From Bacillota bacterium (lineage in GTDB: Bacteria; Bacillota; Clostridia; Peptostreptococcales; Anaerovoracaceae): a stretch of 56,061 nt of DNA. Positions 1 to 8,267 of the stretch are shown here, piece by piece. A program made the translations under genes and the position numbers. A model generated the notes under the pieces. That model was given only the letters and a program-made list of their open reading frames with translations, ran no database searches and had not been told where the DNA came from. The stretch covers positions 1 to 56,061 of the forward strand of contig JAUNQD010000009.1 in NCBI GenBank assembly GCA_030536355.1, written 5' to 3'. Each line of letters opens with the position of its first letter. Positions within the stretch are counted from its first letter, which is position 1.

Positions 1-54
1 GGCAACGGATTCTGATTCCGTCATGCGCAGGTTCGAATCCTGCTACCCTAGCCA
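1..54 (+). tRNA. tRNA-Gln (CTG anticodon), 3' portion
   Basis: The window opens inside a tRNA. An anticodon stem ACGGA/TCCGT (5-9 with 17-21) closes a seven-base loop TTCTGAT, putting anticodon CTG at 12-14, which reads Gln codon CAG. The T-arm GCAGG-TTCGAAT-CCTGC follows, then the acceptor 3' strand, discriminator G and an encoded CCA at 52-54. The 5' acceptor and D arm lie outside the window. An intrinsic terminator starts directly after it, so this is the last gene of its transcript. Confidence 0.93.
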
Positions 55-58
55 AGAA

Positions 59-95
59 AAAGGCTGTCTTATTAAGACAGCCTTTTGATTTTTAT
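59..95 (+). terminator. Intrinsic terminator after tRNA-Gln
   Basis: A 10-bp stem AGGCTGTCTT/AAGACAGCCT (61-70 with 74-83) has a three-base loop and is followed by a T-rich tract. It ends the tRNA transcript just before pyk. Confidence 0.9.
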
Positions 96-114
96 ATAAG
101 GGAAGGGAATCGTT

Positions 115-1539
115 ATGCTTAAGAAGACAAAAATCGTATGTACATTGGGACCTGCAAGTAGAGATGAGAACATAATCGAGGGGATGCTTAGAGGCGGAAT
201 GAATGTTGCCAGACTCAACTTCTCTCATGGGACTCATGAAGATCATAAGAAAACCATAGAAAAATTCAGAAAGATAAGGGATAGACTTGATATTCCTGCT
301 GCAATCCTGCTTGATACTAAAGGCCCTGAAATAAGACTCAAGGACTTTGAAAACGGAAGCGAGACAATAGAAGAAGGAAACATATTTACATTGACATCTG
401 AAGATGTTATGGGAACTGCAAAAATGGTTTCCACTACTTATGAGGCTCTTCCTACACAAGTTGAAAAGGGAACTAAGATCCTGATAGATGACGGAAGGAT
501 CAGACTGGAAGTCGAAGAAACAACAGATACAGATGTTATTTGCCGAGTTGTTTCGGGAGGAAAGGTGAGCAACAGAAAAGGTGTGAACATACCTAACAAA
601 TCGCTTGACCTCGAATATATAAGTGAGGCAGACAGAAAAGATATCTTATTCGGTATCAAGATGGATGTGGATTATGTGGCGGCATCATTCGTAAGAACAG
701 CTGATGATGTAAAACAGTTGAGGACATTACTGAATGAAAACGGCGGAGAAAAAATCAAGATCATTTCCAAGATAGAAAATATGGAAGGGATAGATAATTT
801 CGATGAGATCCTCAAGCTGTCAGACGGAATAATGGTAGCAAGAGGCGATATGGGAGTTGAAGTTGACTTCGAAAAATTGCCCGGCATCCAAAAGAAATTC
901 ATAAAAGAGTGCTGCAGGGCAGGAAAGCCGGTAATCACGGCCACACAGATGCTGGAATCCATGACAAATAGTCCGGCTCCTACAAGAGCAGAGATCACAG
1001 ATGTTGCCAATGCAGTATTTGATGGTACATCAGCAGTGATGCTTTCGGGAGAAAGTGCAGCCGGGCAGTATCCTGTGGAAACCGTTGAGACTATGGCTAA
1101 GATAGTAAGACAGGCAGAGAAGGATGCTGAAGAAGTCAATCAGTATAAGTTCCTGGAAGTTGAATCGGATGAAAAAGATGTTTCCAATGCTATGGGACAT
1201 GCTGCATGTACGACAGCAAGAGATATCAAGGCCAGTGCCATAATAGCTGTTACGACATCCGGTTATACTGCCGAAATGATGGCTAAATATAAACCTAATA
1301 CACCGATAGTAGCTGCTACACCAAGAGAAAAGACATATCATCAGCAGGCACTGACAAGAGGAGTTTATCCGGTGCACACAAGACTAAGTGATAATATAGA
1401 CAAGCTCATGGTGGAAGCCGAAGAGGGGGCTAAAAGAATGGGCTTCGTCGACGAAGGTGATTTGATAGTTATAAGCGCAGGAATGCCGCTGAATGTTTCA
1501 GGAACGACCAACTTGATCAGGGTCAAAACAGTTGAATAA
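115..1539 (+). CDS. pyk: Pyruvate kinase
   Basis: Catalyses phosphoenolpyruvate + ADP to pyruvate + ATP, the last step of glycolysis, in the cytoplasm. The 474-residue product starts with the typical KTKIVCTLGPAS N-terminus and has the substrate motif LDTKGPEIR. The active-site block IISKIENMEGI carries the catalytic Lys, followed by MVARGDMGVE and the C-terminal allosteric domain. It lacks the extra C-terminal PEP-utiliser-like domain found in Bacillus Pyk and is the normal length for the short form. A GGGAAGGG ribosome site precedes the ATG. No clear promoter lies between the upstream tRNA terminator and the gene, so its transcription start is unresolved. Confidence 0.97.
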   Translation: MLKKTKIVCTLGPASRDENIIEGMLRGGMNVARLNFSHGTHEDHKKTIEKFRKIRDRLDIPAAILLDTKGPEIRLKDFENGSETIEEGNIFTLTSEDVMGTAKMVSTTYEALPTQVEKGTKILIDDGRIRLEVEETTDTDVICRVVSGGKVSNRKGVNIPNKSLDLEYISEADRKDILFGIKMDVDYVAASFVRTADDVKQLRTLLNENGGEKIKIISKIENMEGIDNFDEILKLSDGIMVARGDMGVEVDFEKLPGIQKKFIKECCRAGKPVITATQMLESMTNSPAPTRAEITDVANAVFDGTSAVMLSGESAAGQYPVETVETMAKIVRQAEKDAEEVNQYKFLEVESDEKDVSNAMGHAACTTARDIKASAIIAVTTSGYTAEMMAKYKPNTPIVAATPREKTYHQQALTRGVYPVHTRLSDNIDKLMVEAEEGAKRMGFVDEGDLIVISAGMPLNVSGTTNLIRVKTVE

Positions 1540-1545
1540 AACAAA

Positions 1546-1579
1546 ACCCGATGCATTTCGCATCGGGTCTTATTTTTTT
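1546..1579. terminator. Bidirectional terminator between pyk and spoVG
   Basis: The perfect 9-bp stem ACCCGATGC/GCATCGGGT (1546-1554 with 1560-1568) is followed by a T-run on the plus strand. On the minus strand GTTTTGT follows, so it can serve both convergent genes. Confidence 0.9.
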
Positions 1580-1592
1580 AGTCGTACTCTGT

Positions 1593-1889
1593 CTATATTT
1601 CAGCAGGTATATCATCTGCGTCAACGGCTTTTTGAGCCAGAACTTTGTCGTACTCCTCAAAGATGGCATCTCTGATCTTGTTTCTTGTTTCTGAAACAAG
1701 CGGATGCGCAATGTCTCTAAAATCACCTTCACCCATTTTTCTGCTTGGCATAGCGATGAACAGACCGTTTTGTCCTTCTATGATCTTAATGTCGTGAACA
1801 ACAAACTCGTCATCAAAGGTGATGGAGACAACTGCCTTCATCTTACCTTCATCGTTTACCTTTCGGATCCTTACGTCAGTAATGTTCAT
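1593..1889 (-). CDS. spoVG: SpoVG, RNA-binding regulator
   Basis: The 98-residue product matches SpoVG in length and in its blocks [30 protein letters not shown] and [10 protein letters not shown]. SpoVG proteins are small nucleic-acid-binding regulators affecting septation, sporulation and surface traits. In Bacillus the order is purR-yabJ-spoVG. Here purR is directly upstream, yabJ is absent, and spoVG has a promoter of its own. The start follows an AAAGGCGG ribosome site. Confidence 0.95.
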   Translation of the reverse strand: MNITDVRIRKVNDEGKMKAVVSITFDDEFVVHDIKIIEGQNGLFIAMPSRKMGEGDFRDIAHPLVSETRNKIRDAIFEEYDKVLAQKAVDADDIPAEI

Positions 1890-1932
1890 GTGTAGTACCG
1901 CCTTTCGTGCCGCGTTTTCCTATATAATTAAA

Positions 1933-1948
1933 TCTATTATATAATAGA
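1933..1948. promoter_or_regulatory. 16-bp perfect palindrome over the spoVG -10
   Basis: TCTATTATATAATAGA is its own reverse complement and contains the -10 hexamer of the spoVG promoter. AT-rich palindromes arise easily by chance, but the exact overlap with the -10 makes it a candidate operator. Confidence 0.4.
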
Positions 1949-1964
1949 ATAAGTATATAAACAA
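1936..1964 (-). promoter_or_regulatory. spoVG sigma-A-type promoter
   Basis: On the minus strand, TTGTTT is followed after 17 nt by TATAAT. It lies in the purR-spoVG gap, so spoVG can be expressed independently of purR. Confidence 0.65.
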
Positions 1965-1971
1965 GCAAATT

Positions 1972-2781
1972 TTAAAAAATCTGACTATTCGGTATCACTT
2001 CCACAAACTTGTCATTTTCGTCTACTTTTCCCAAATATACAATTGGGAAATAATCGCTGACTTTTTTCTTTTCCGGTTCTATGTTGGCAATGGCTACACC
2101 CGTTCCAACTACTTGGATATCGACTTCTGATAAGATTTCGGCTATACCTTTGATGCTGCCGCCGCCACGCATAAAATCGTCTATTATAAGGGCTTTTGAG
2201 CCGGGTTCGGCAGCTCTTTTGGAAATTGACATTTTTTGCAATCTTTCGGAAGAACCGGGAAAATAGTTGATACTTACAGTTGCGCCTTCAGATATTTTAG
2301 TCTCTCTTCTTACTACTATCACCGGAAGGTTCAAAAGGTGAGCTGTCATGAAAGCGACAGGTATTCCTTTTGTCTCTATAGTGGCGATGTAGTTGGCCCC
2401 TGCATTACGAAAACGCTTGGCAAAGATCTGAGCCATACCCTTGACGATAGAAGGATCATACATTATGTCTGAAGTGTAGAGGAAACCTCCGCCAAGTATC
2501 CTGCTTTCTTCTTTTAGCATATTGCAGAAATTGTTTTGTACTTCTGCAGCTTTTTCATCCGAAATGTCCGAGACATAACGGACACCGCCGGAGGCTCCGG
2601 CAATAGTTTCGATATAGCCATATCCCGAAGCTTTGACAGCCTCTTTAGCTGCACTGATATCTTCGCTTATACTGGATTTGGCGGCAGAGAATTTCTCGCA
2701 GAAATAATTGAGACTAAAAATCTTTTCCGGAGATTCGGCCAGTATTTGGCAGATGGCTCCGACTCTGTGACTTCTTTTCAT
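1972..2781 (-). CDS. purR: Pur operon repressor PurR (PRPP-binding type)
   Basis: A 269-residue Bacillus-type PurR: an N-terminal winged-helix DNA-binding domain (about 1-75, RSHRVGAICQILAESP) fused to a phosphoribosyltransferase-fold effector domain. The PRPP-binding loop is visible as ALIIDDFMRGGGSI around residues 197-210. PurR represses purine synthesis and transport genes when PRPP is low. It sits divergently from murT and upstream of spoVG. The nearby purine permease at 13.3-14.6 kb is a plausible but unproven target. I saw no convincing PurBox pair at its own promoter. Confidence 0.95.
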   Translation of the reverse strand: MKRSHRVGAICQILAESPEKIFSLNYFCEKFSAAKSSISEDISAAKEAVKASGYGYIETIAGASGGVRYVSDISDEKAAEVQNNFCNMLKEESRILGGGFLYTSDIMYDPSIVKGMAQIFAKRFRNAGANYIATIETKGIPVAFMTAHLLNLPVIVVRRETKISEGATVSINYFPGSSERLQKMSISKRAAEPGSKALIIDDFMRGGGSIKGIAEILSEVDIQVVGTGVAIANIEPEKKKVSDYFPIVYLGKVDENDKFVEVIPNSQIF

Positions 2782-2836
2782 TGTTTGGACCTGCTTTGAT
2801 ATTCGAAATAATGAATAGTATTACCGTATATGCCTC

Positions 2837-2865
2837 ATTATAGTCTATTTTTAACAGTAAAACAA
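2837..2865 (-). promoter_or_regulatory. purR promoter
   Basis: On the minus strand, TTGTTT (2865-2860) is separated by 17 nt from a perfect TATAAT (2842-2837), about 55 nt upstream of the purR ATG. Confidence 0.75.
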
Positions 2866-2901
2866 TTAAAATGAGAGACCTTATAAAATGGTTGATTGCC
2901 A

Positions 2902-2930
2902 TTGACGTAGAACAGTAGAAACAGTAAAAT
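2902..2930 (+). promoter_or_regulatory. murT-gatD promoter
   Basis: TTGACG and TAAAAT are separated by 17 nt, with the murT start about 50 nt downstream. It is divergent from the purR promoter, whose -35 ends 37 nt away. Confidence 0.75.
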
Positions 2931-2980
2931 ATAATAGTGTTACAATAAATAATTATCAGAAAGAATCGAAACAGGTGGTT

Positions 2981-4354
2981 ATGAATAAGTTACGTTTTAT
3001 ATTCGCATTATACAGCGCAAAAGCAATTTTAGTTATTATGAGACTGCTGGGAAGAAATGCATCTCATTTTCCCGGCGAGATCGCTATCAAAATATGTCCT
3101 GATTTCTTGAAACAGCTGAAGAAACCTGAAACACTTATAGCTGTGACCGGAACAAATGGGAAGACTACTGTCAGCAATTTACTGACATCTATACTCAAGA
3201 TCAATGGTTATAAGGTTACAAACAATGGATTTGGATCAAATATCAGAGAAGGTGTTGCTACCACATTGCTTGAGTACACAAATCTTGCGTGCAGACCGAA
3301 AAACAAGTTGGCGGTATTGGAAGTCGATGAAAGAAGTTCCGTGCATATTTTCCCTTACATGAAACCTGATTATCTAGTTTGTAATAACATAATGAGGGAC
3401 TCTCTTAAGCGTAATGCTCATACTGAATTTATAACTTTCATTATCAACAAGGCTCTGCCTGCGGAAACCAAGGTCATCCTCAATGCAGATGATATCATCT
3501 GCTCATCACTCGGACCGGATAATCATGACAGGATCTACTTCGGACTTGATATAGATAAGCCTGAAGGCAACGTGAAACAGCATGTTAAGGACATGGTTTA
3601 TTGTCCTAAGTGCGGAGGTAAGCTGGAGGCGGATTACATAAGATACAATCATATAGGACGTATGCATTGCTGCTCATGTGACTTCGCATCACCTCAGCCT
3701 GATTATCTTGTTACAGGTCTTGACAGAGATAATGAAACATTCACAGTTTCTCATGGAGGCAAAGAAGAAACTTATCATCTGATCAATGATAACATTGTAA
3801 ACGTATATAACTTCTGTGGTGTGGTTGCTGTTCTTACAGAACTGGGATTGAGCAGTGAAGAGATAAGCAAGGGTCTTGCTCAGGCGAAGATAGTTAAAAC
3901 AAGATATGATCGTCTGAAGTCAGGCAACATGAATATAACAATGCAGCTTTCCAAAGGTCAGAACCCTATCGCTTGTACAAGATGCTTCAGCTATGCTGCA
4001 GGATGCCCGGGAGATGAGAAGCAAGTCATCATCATAATCGATGATAAAGAAGATAATTCCGGAAACTCTGAAAGTGTATGCTGGTTATATGAATGTGACT
4101 ATTCTTATTTGAATGATCCTAGTATCAAGCGTATTATCTTCGCAGGACCAAGATGTAAGGACCATTATTTGAGAGCACAGATGGCAGGAGTAAATAAGGA
4201 CATCATCAAGATCACAGATTCATTCACAGGCGGCGTGGATCTGCTGGATCCTGATTATCTGGATGATATATATGTTCTGTATGATCCATACATCATAAAA
4301 GAAGCAATGGAAGTAAAAGAACAGCTGATTGAATTAGGAAAGAGGTCAATGTAA
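2981..4354 (+). CDS. murT: MurT-like lipid II isoglutaminyl synthase ligase subunit
   Basis: A Mur-ligase-fold protein of 457 residues. It has the ATP loop TGTNGKTT (about 56-63), a Cys4 zinc-ribbon insertion with CPKC and CCSC pairs, and the C-terminal DUF1727 domain. MurT with GatD amidates D-Glu of lipid II to D-isoGln. GTG at 2975 is in frame, but it lies inside the AGGTGG ribosome site, so ATG 2981 is preferred. The stop overlaps the gatD start by one base (TAATG). In the block WLYECDY, Glu 371 stands where, from memory, other MurT proteins have the Asp completing the GatD triad. See findings: the partner subunit lacks its catalytic residues. Confidence 0.9.
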   Translation: MNKLRFIFALYSAKAILVIMRLLGRNASHFPGEIAIKICPDFLKQLKKPETLIAVTGTNGKTTVSNLLTSILKINGYKVTNNGFGSNIREGVATTLLEYTNLACRPKNKLAVLEVDERSSVHIFPYMKPDYLVCNNIMRDSLKRNAHTEFITFIINKALPAETKVILNADDIICSSLGPDNHDRIYFGLDIDKPEGNVKQHVKDMVYCPKCGGKLEADYIRYNHIGRMHCCSCDFASPQPDYLVTGLDRDNETFTVSHGGKEETYHLINDNIVNVYNFCGVVAVLTELGLSSEEISKGLAQAKIVKTRYDRLKSGNMNITMQLSKGQNPIACTRCFSYAAGCPGDEKQVIIIIDDKEDNSGNSESVCWLYECDYSYLNDPSIKRIIFAGPRCKDHYLRAQMAGVNKDIIKITDSFTGGVDLLDPDYLDDIYVLYDPYIIKEAMEVKEQLIELGKRSM

Positions 4355-5073
4355 TGATCGTAGAAATACTTTTTAGTGAAGTTTGCGGGCTTTTCGGCGA
4401 CAGCCAGAACCCTGAATACCTTAAAGCGACGCTTCCTGAAGCGGAGTTTATTTATACAGATTTAGTTGAAGAACCGTATTTTATCGATCACGATGTGGAC
4501 ATGATATATATAGGGGCGATGACCGAATCTACACAGAGAAAGGTTATAGAAAAGCTTGCGCCTCATAAGGCCCGTATCGTAGAGCTGGTAGAAAAGAATG
4601 TTCCTATTTTGGCAACAGGAAATGCCGGAGAAATATTCTGCAGAAAAATCGATTATGTAACTGAACAGATCTCTGTGGAAGGCCTGGGAATATTTGAGTT
4701 TGATGTGAAAACGGATCATTTCGACAGATATAACGGTAAAGCTATCGCAAAGGTAGAAGATATAACTGTTGTAGGGTTCCGTTCTCAGTTTAGTTTTATT
4801 TTCGGAGACAATTCGAAATGTTGTTTTGCTGAGTGTATAAGAGGCGATGGTATAAACAGAGACAGCAAGTTCGAAGGATTGAGAAAAAACAACCTCATGG
4901 TGACTCATATAATAGGGCCGATACTGCCGCTGAATCCGTTATTTACTGAGTATTTATGCAGTCTTGCCGGAGTTGATGCGAAAGCTGCATACAGAGAAGC
5001 TGCTATGGATGCATATGAACAGCGTGTTGCTGAATTCAGCGATCCCGGAGTAGTGTTCGGAAATAATATGTAA
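4354..5073 (+). CDS. gatD: GatD-like amidotransferase subunit, catalytic residues missing
   Basis: The 239-residue product aligns along its length with GatD: VDMIYIGAMTE with the CDIFFIGGG block, VEGLGIFEFD with LEGLGILDF, and GPILPLNP near the C-terminus. In GatD the nucleophile lies in the TICGGYQ loop and the catalytic His in TYLHGP. Here the matching positions read ATGNAGE (Gly 89) and THIIGP (Ile 187), so neither Cys nor His is present. The reading frame is intact and translationally coupled to murT, so this is not a decayed gene. It may deliver no ammonia, let the complex use free ammonia, or serve another reaction. Family membership is well supported; glutaminase activity is not. Confidence 0.85.
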   Translation: MIVEILFSEVCGLFGDSQNPEYLKATLPEAEFIYTDLVEEPYFIDHDVDMIYIGAMTESTQRKVIEKLAPHKARIVELVEKNVPILATGNAGEIFCRKIDYVTEQISVEGLGIFEFDVKTDHFDRYNGKAIAKVEDITVVGFRSQFSFIFGDNSKCCFAECIRGDGINRDSKFEGLRKNNLMVTHIIGPILPLNPLFTEYLCSLAGVDAKAAYREAAMDAYEQRVAEFSDPGVVFGNNM

Positions 5074-5082
5074 TAACAGTCA

Positions 5083-5111
5083 TGGTGTTTTAGATACAGG
5101 TGTGATATAAT
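5083..5111 (+). promoter_or_regulatory. murC promoter (extended -10)
   Basis: TG-A-TATAAT at 5103-5111 is an extended -10. The -35 (TGGTGT, 17 nt upstream) is poor. An AGGAGG ribosome site follows before murC. Confidence 0.6.
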
Positions 5112-5140
5112 TTAATGACTATAATTAGGAGGCATATTAC

Positions 5141-6529
5141 ATGGTAAATTTACCTGACTATAAGAATATTCATTGTATCGGGATCGGAGGCATTGGCTTG
5201 TCCGCAATTGCGGAGATCCTCCTGTCAAGGGGATACCAGGTATCCGGTTCTGATATGAGAGAAAGTGAAATAACAGAAAGGCTCATTGATGATGGAGCCA
5301 AAATATTTTTAGGCCATAGAGCAAAGAATGTGGAAGACGCGGAACTTGTTATCTATTCCGCAGCAGTAGGCAGTGACAATCCAGAACTGGCTCGTGCTGA
5401 AGAACTTGGTATACCTGCCATCACAAGAGCGCAGGCATTGGGTGCTTTGATGGATGAGTATGACAACAGTATTGCCATATCAGGGACCCACGGCAAAACC
5501 ACAACTACCTCTATGGTTTCTTTGATTCTCAAGAATGCAGAAAAATCACCTACCATACTTGTCGGAGGAAATCTTTCTGAAATCAATGGCAATGTATATG
5601 TTGGCGACAATAAATACTTCGTTACAGAGGCGTGTGAGTATATGGACAGCTTCCTCAGCCTCAAGCCAAAAATTGAGATCATCCTTAATATAGATTCTGA
5701 CCACCTTGATTACTTCAAGGATGTTGAACATATCGCAAGCTCATTCGATAAATTTGCCAAGCTGGTTCCTGAGAACGGAGCTGTTATAGCGTACGATGCC
5801 AACCCGTTCGTTAAGAGGGTCATCGAGAATATCCCTAATGCTATCACATTTGGTCTCAATGAAAGTTGCGACTATTATGCTTCCGATATCGATTTTGATA
5901 ATGAAGGTATGCCTAGCTTTGACGTGAATCACGGAGGAAAGAAACTGTGCAGGATAGATTTGTCAGTTCCCGGTGAGCACAATATCCTCAATGCTCTTTC
6001 GGCATTCGCATGTTGCCATATCCTGAATGTTGAAGTTGAAGATATCGTCAAGACATTAAGAACATTTAAGGGTACTCAGAGAAGATTCGATGTGCTCGGC
6101 AAGACTTCAAGCGGCATCAAGATCATAGACGATTATGCCCATCATCCAACGGAAATCAAGGCCACACTTTCGGCAGTGAAGAATATGAAGCATAATGAAC
6201 TTTGGTGCCTTTTCCAGCCGCATACTTATACGAGAACTTTAGCGCTGATGGACGATTTCGCTACAGCGTTCGAGGATGCAGACAAGATCGTTCTGGCAGA
6301 AATATATGCAGCAAGAGAGAAAAATATACACAAGGTTAGTTCCAAGGCTTTGATGAACAAGATCAAAGAAGTAGCGCCTAATAAGGAAGTGTACTTCTTT
6401 AAAGATTTCGATGAGATAGCAAATTTTGTATATAACAATGCTGAGGAAGGTGACCTGGCCATAACCATGGGTGCAGGAGATATCTACAAAGTAGGAGAAA
6501 TGATTTTAGAAAGAGATAAGAAATTCTAG
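5141..6529 (+). CDS. murC: UDP-N-acetylmuramate-L-alanine ligase
   Basis: Adds L-Ala to UDP-MurNAc, the first amino acid of the peptidoglycan stem. The 462-residue protein has the Rossmann start HCIGIGGIGLSAIAE, ATP loop GTHGKTTT (115-122), the TEACEYMDSFL block and DYAHHPTEI in the C-terminal domain. These are all MurC signatures and the length is normal. AGGAGG lies 8 nt before the ATG. It is followed 9 nt later by the acetyltransferase gene, so the two are probably co-transcribed. Confidence 0.97.
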   Translation: MVNLPDYKNIHCIGIGGIGLSAIAEILLSRGYQVSGSDMRESEITERLIDDGAKIFLGHRAKNVEDAELVIYSAAVGSDNPELARAEELGIPAITRAQALGALMDEYDNSIAISGTHGKTTTTSMVSLILKNAEKSPTILVGGNLSEINGNVYVGDNKYFVTEACEYMDSFLSLKPKIEIILNIDSDHLDYFKDVEHIASSFDKFAKLVPENGAVIAYDANPFVKRVIENIPNAITFGLNESCDYYASDIDFDNEGMPSFDVNHGGKKLCRIDLSVPGEHNILNALSAFACCHILNVEVEDIVKTLRTFKGTQRRFDVLGKTSSGIKIIDDYAHHPTEIKATLSAVKNMKHNELWCLFQPHTYTRTLALMDDFATAFEDADKIVLAEIYAAREKNIHKVSSKALMNKIKEVAPNKEVYFFKDFDEIANFVYNNAEEGDLAITMGAGDIYKVGEMILERDKKF

Positions 6530-6538
6530 GAGGGTTCT

Positions 6539-7237
6539 ATGGATATCCGTGAGTACGAAGCTTATGAGAAAGCCAGAATAGAGAGAAACTTGGCATATAT
6601 GGAAGCAGGAGTCAATTTCATAGATCTTAAGATGGCATATATCGATGAAGGCGTTAAGATCGGCAAGGGAACGACCATATATCCATGTGTGGTCCTTGAA
6701 GGTGATGTTATTATCGGCGAAGATTGCGTGATAGGTCAGAACACAAGGATCAAGGATTCTGTGATAGGAGATGGAACGACCATACAGAGTTCAGTGATCC
6801 TTGAAAGCAAGGTGGGTAATGAAACTACTGTTGGACCGTTCGCATACTTAAGACCGGGCAGCGATATAGGCAACAAGTGTAGAGTAGGAGATTTCGTAGA
6901 AATCAAAAACTCCAAGCTGGGTGATGGAGCTAAGGCTTCCCACCTTACATATGTGGGCGACTCCGATGTCGGCGAAAAAGTCAACTTAGGATGCGGAGTA
7001 GTATTCGTAAATTACGACGGCAGTAAGAAAGCCCGCTCAGTAGTAGAAGATGGCGCATTCATCGGATGCAATGTCAACTTGATCTCACCTGTGAATGTAG
7101 GCAAGGGAGCATATGTTGCAGCCGGAAGCACCATAACTGAAGACGTACCTGATGGTGCCCTTTATGTAGCCAGAGCCAGAAGCAAAACGCTGGAGGGCTG
7201 GGTAGAAAAAAGAGGCATCTTAAAGAAAAATAAATAA
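6539..7237 (+). CDS. glmU: GlmU acetyltransferase half (stand-alone)
   Basis: The 232 residues correspond only to the C-terminal half of GlmU, a left-handed beta helix of hexapeptide repeats (IGKGTT, IGEDCV, IGDGTT). The catalytic block KASHLTYVGD has its His at 135, and NYDG and the acetyl-CoA-site region ITEDVPDGAL follow. This half makes GlcNAc-1-P from GlcN-1-P. Bacterial GlmU is about 455 residues with an N-terminal UDP-GlcNAc pyrophosphorylase, which is absent here. The upstream DNA is murC, not a broken N-terminal half, so the protein is a genuine single-domain form. It keeps the position Bacillus glmU has before prs. Confidence 0.9.
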   Translation: MDIREYEAYEKARIERNLAYMEAGVNFIDLKMAYIDEGVKIGKGTTIYPCVVLEGDVIIGEDCVIGQNTRIKDSVIGDGTTIQSSVILESKVGNETTVGPFAYLRPGSDIGNKCRVGDFVEIKNSKLGDGAKASHLTYVGDSDVGEKVNLGCGVVFVNYDGSKKARSVVEDGAFIGCNVNLISPVNVGKGAYVAAGSTITEDVPDGALYVARARSKTLEGWVEKRGILKKNK

Positions 7238-7284
7238 CACTCAATAAATAAGCGAATAGTAAAAAGAAAAGGTAGGAGAAACAA

Positions 7285-8226
7285 ATGAAACACAGTGCAT
7301 TCAAAGTATTTGCAGGCAACTCACATCCTGAACTGGCAGAAGAAATCGCATCCCTCATGGGTAAACCACTCGGAGAAGCTAAAGTAGCTAAGTTCAGCGA
7401 CGGTGAAATCTCAGTAAATTTAGGAGAAACAGTAAGAGGCGTTGACTGCTATATCGTACAGTCCACATGCGACCCTGTAAACGACAACCTTATGGAACTG
7501 CTGATCATGATCGATGCTATGAAAAGAGCGTCAGCAGGCAGGATCAATGCAGTTATCCCTTACTATGGATATGCCAGACAGGACAGAAAAGCTAAGGCTA
7601 GAGATCCGATCACAGCTAAGCTGGTTGCTGACATGCTGGTGGCAGCAGGGGCTGACAGAGTAGTTACTATGGACCTCCATGCAGCACAGATCCAGGGATA
7701 TTTCAACATTCCTGTTGACCATATGCTGGGAATGCCTATCATTACTAAGTACTTCAAAGATCAGCAGCAGGATAACCTGGTAATCGTATCTCCTGACCAC
7801 GGTTCAGTGCCTAGAGCAAGAAAGATGGCAGAACCTCTCAACTGCCCTATCGCTATCGTAGACAAGAGAAGACCTGAACCTAACAAGAGTGAAATCATGA
7901 ATATCATCGGCGATATCAAAGGAAAGCACTGTATCCTCATCGATGATATGATCGACACTGCAGGCACTATCACTAATGCTGCCAACGCACTGAAAGATCT
8001 GGGTGCACTGAGTGTAAGAGCTGCAGCAACTCATGCAGTACTTTCAGGCCCTGCTATCGAAAGAATAGAAAATTCAGCGATCGAAGAGCTGGTTCTTCTG
8101 AACACTCTCCCTATTCCTGAAGAAAAGAGGATCCCTAAGATGAAGATCTTGTCAGTTGCTCCACTGTTCGCAGAAGCTATGTCAAGGATCCACAACAACG
8201 AAACAGTAAGCAAGCTGTTTGACTAA
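7285..8226 (+). CDS. prs: Ribose-phosphate pyrophosphokinase
   Basis: Makes PRPP from ribose-5-phosphate and ATP for nucleotide, His and Trp synthesis. The 313-residue product has [19 protein letters not shown], the ATP-site block [10 protein letters not shown], and the PRPP loop [16 protein letters not shown]. Length and order are typical. A strong AGGAGA site precedes the ATG. PRPP is the effector of PurR, encoded nearby on the other strand. Confidence 0.97.
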   Translation: MKHSAFKVFAGNSHPELAEEIASLMGKPLGEAKVAKFSDGEISVNLGETVRGVDCYIVQSTCDPVNDNLMELLIMIDAMKRASAGRINAVIPYYGYARQDRKAKARDPITAKLVADMLVAAGADRVVTMDLHAAQIQGYFNIPVDHMLGMPIITKYFKDQQQDNLVIVSPDHGSVPRARKMAEPLNCPIAIVDKRRPEPNKSEIMNIIGDIKGKHCILIDDMIDTAGTITNAANALKDLGALSVRAAATHAVLSGPAIERIENSAIEELVLLNTLPIPEEKRIPKMKILSVAPLFAEAMSRIHNNETVSKLFD

Positions 8227-8267
8227 TCACAACTCATCCGCCGTAAGGCAGGAAGGAAGCAAAGACT

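Noticed and set aside
2782..2974. PurBox pair for PurR autoregulation
   Set aside because: Only a loose ATTCGAAAT-like match was seen; no pair of CCGAAC-type boxes at the right spacing.
4354..5073. gatD as a decayed pseudogene
   Set aside because: The frame is full length, translationally coupled to murT, and non-catalytic family blocks are conserved; only the catalytic positions differ.
6539..7237. glmU as a frameshifted fragment
   Set aside because: Upstream DNA is an intact murC with a 9-nt gap, and the product starts with its own good context; no trace of the N-terminal half is seen.
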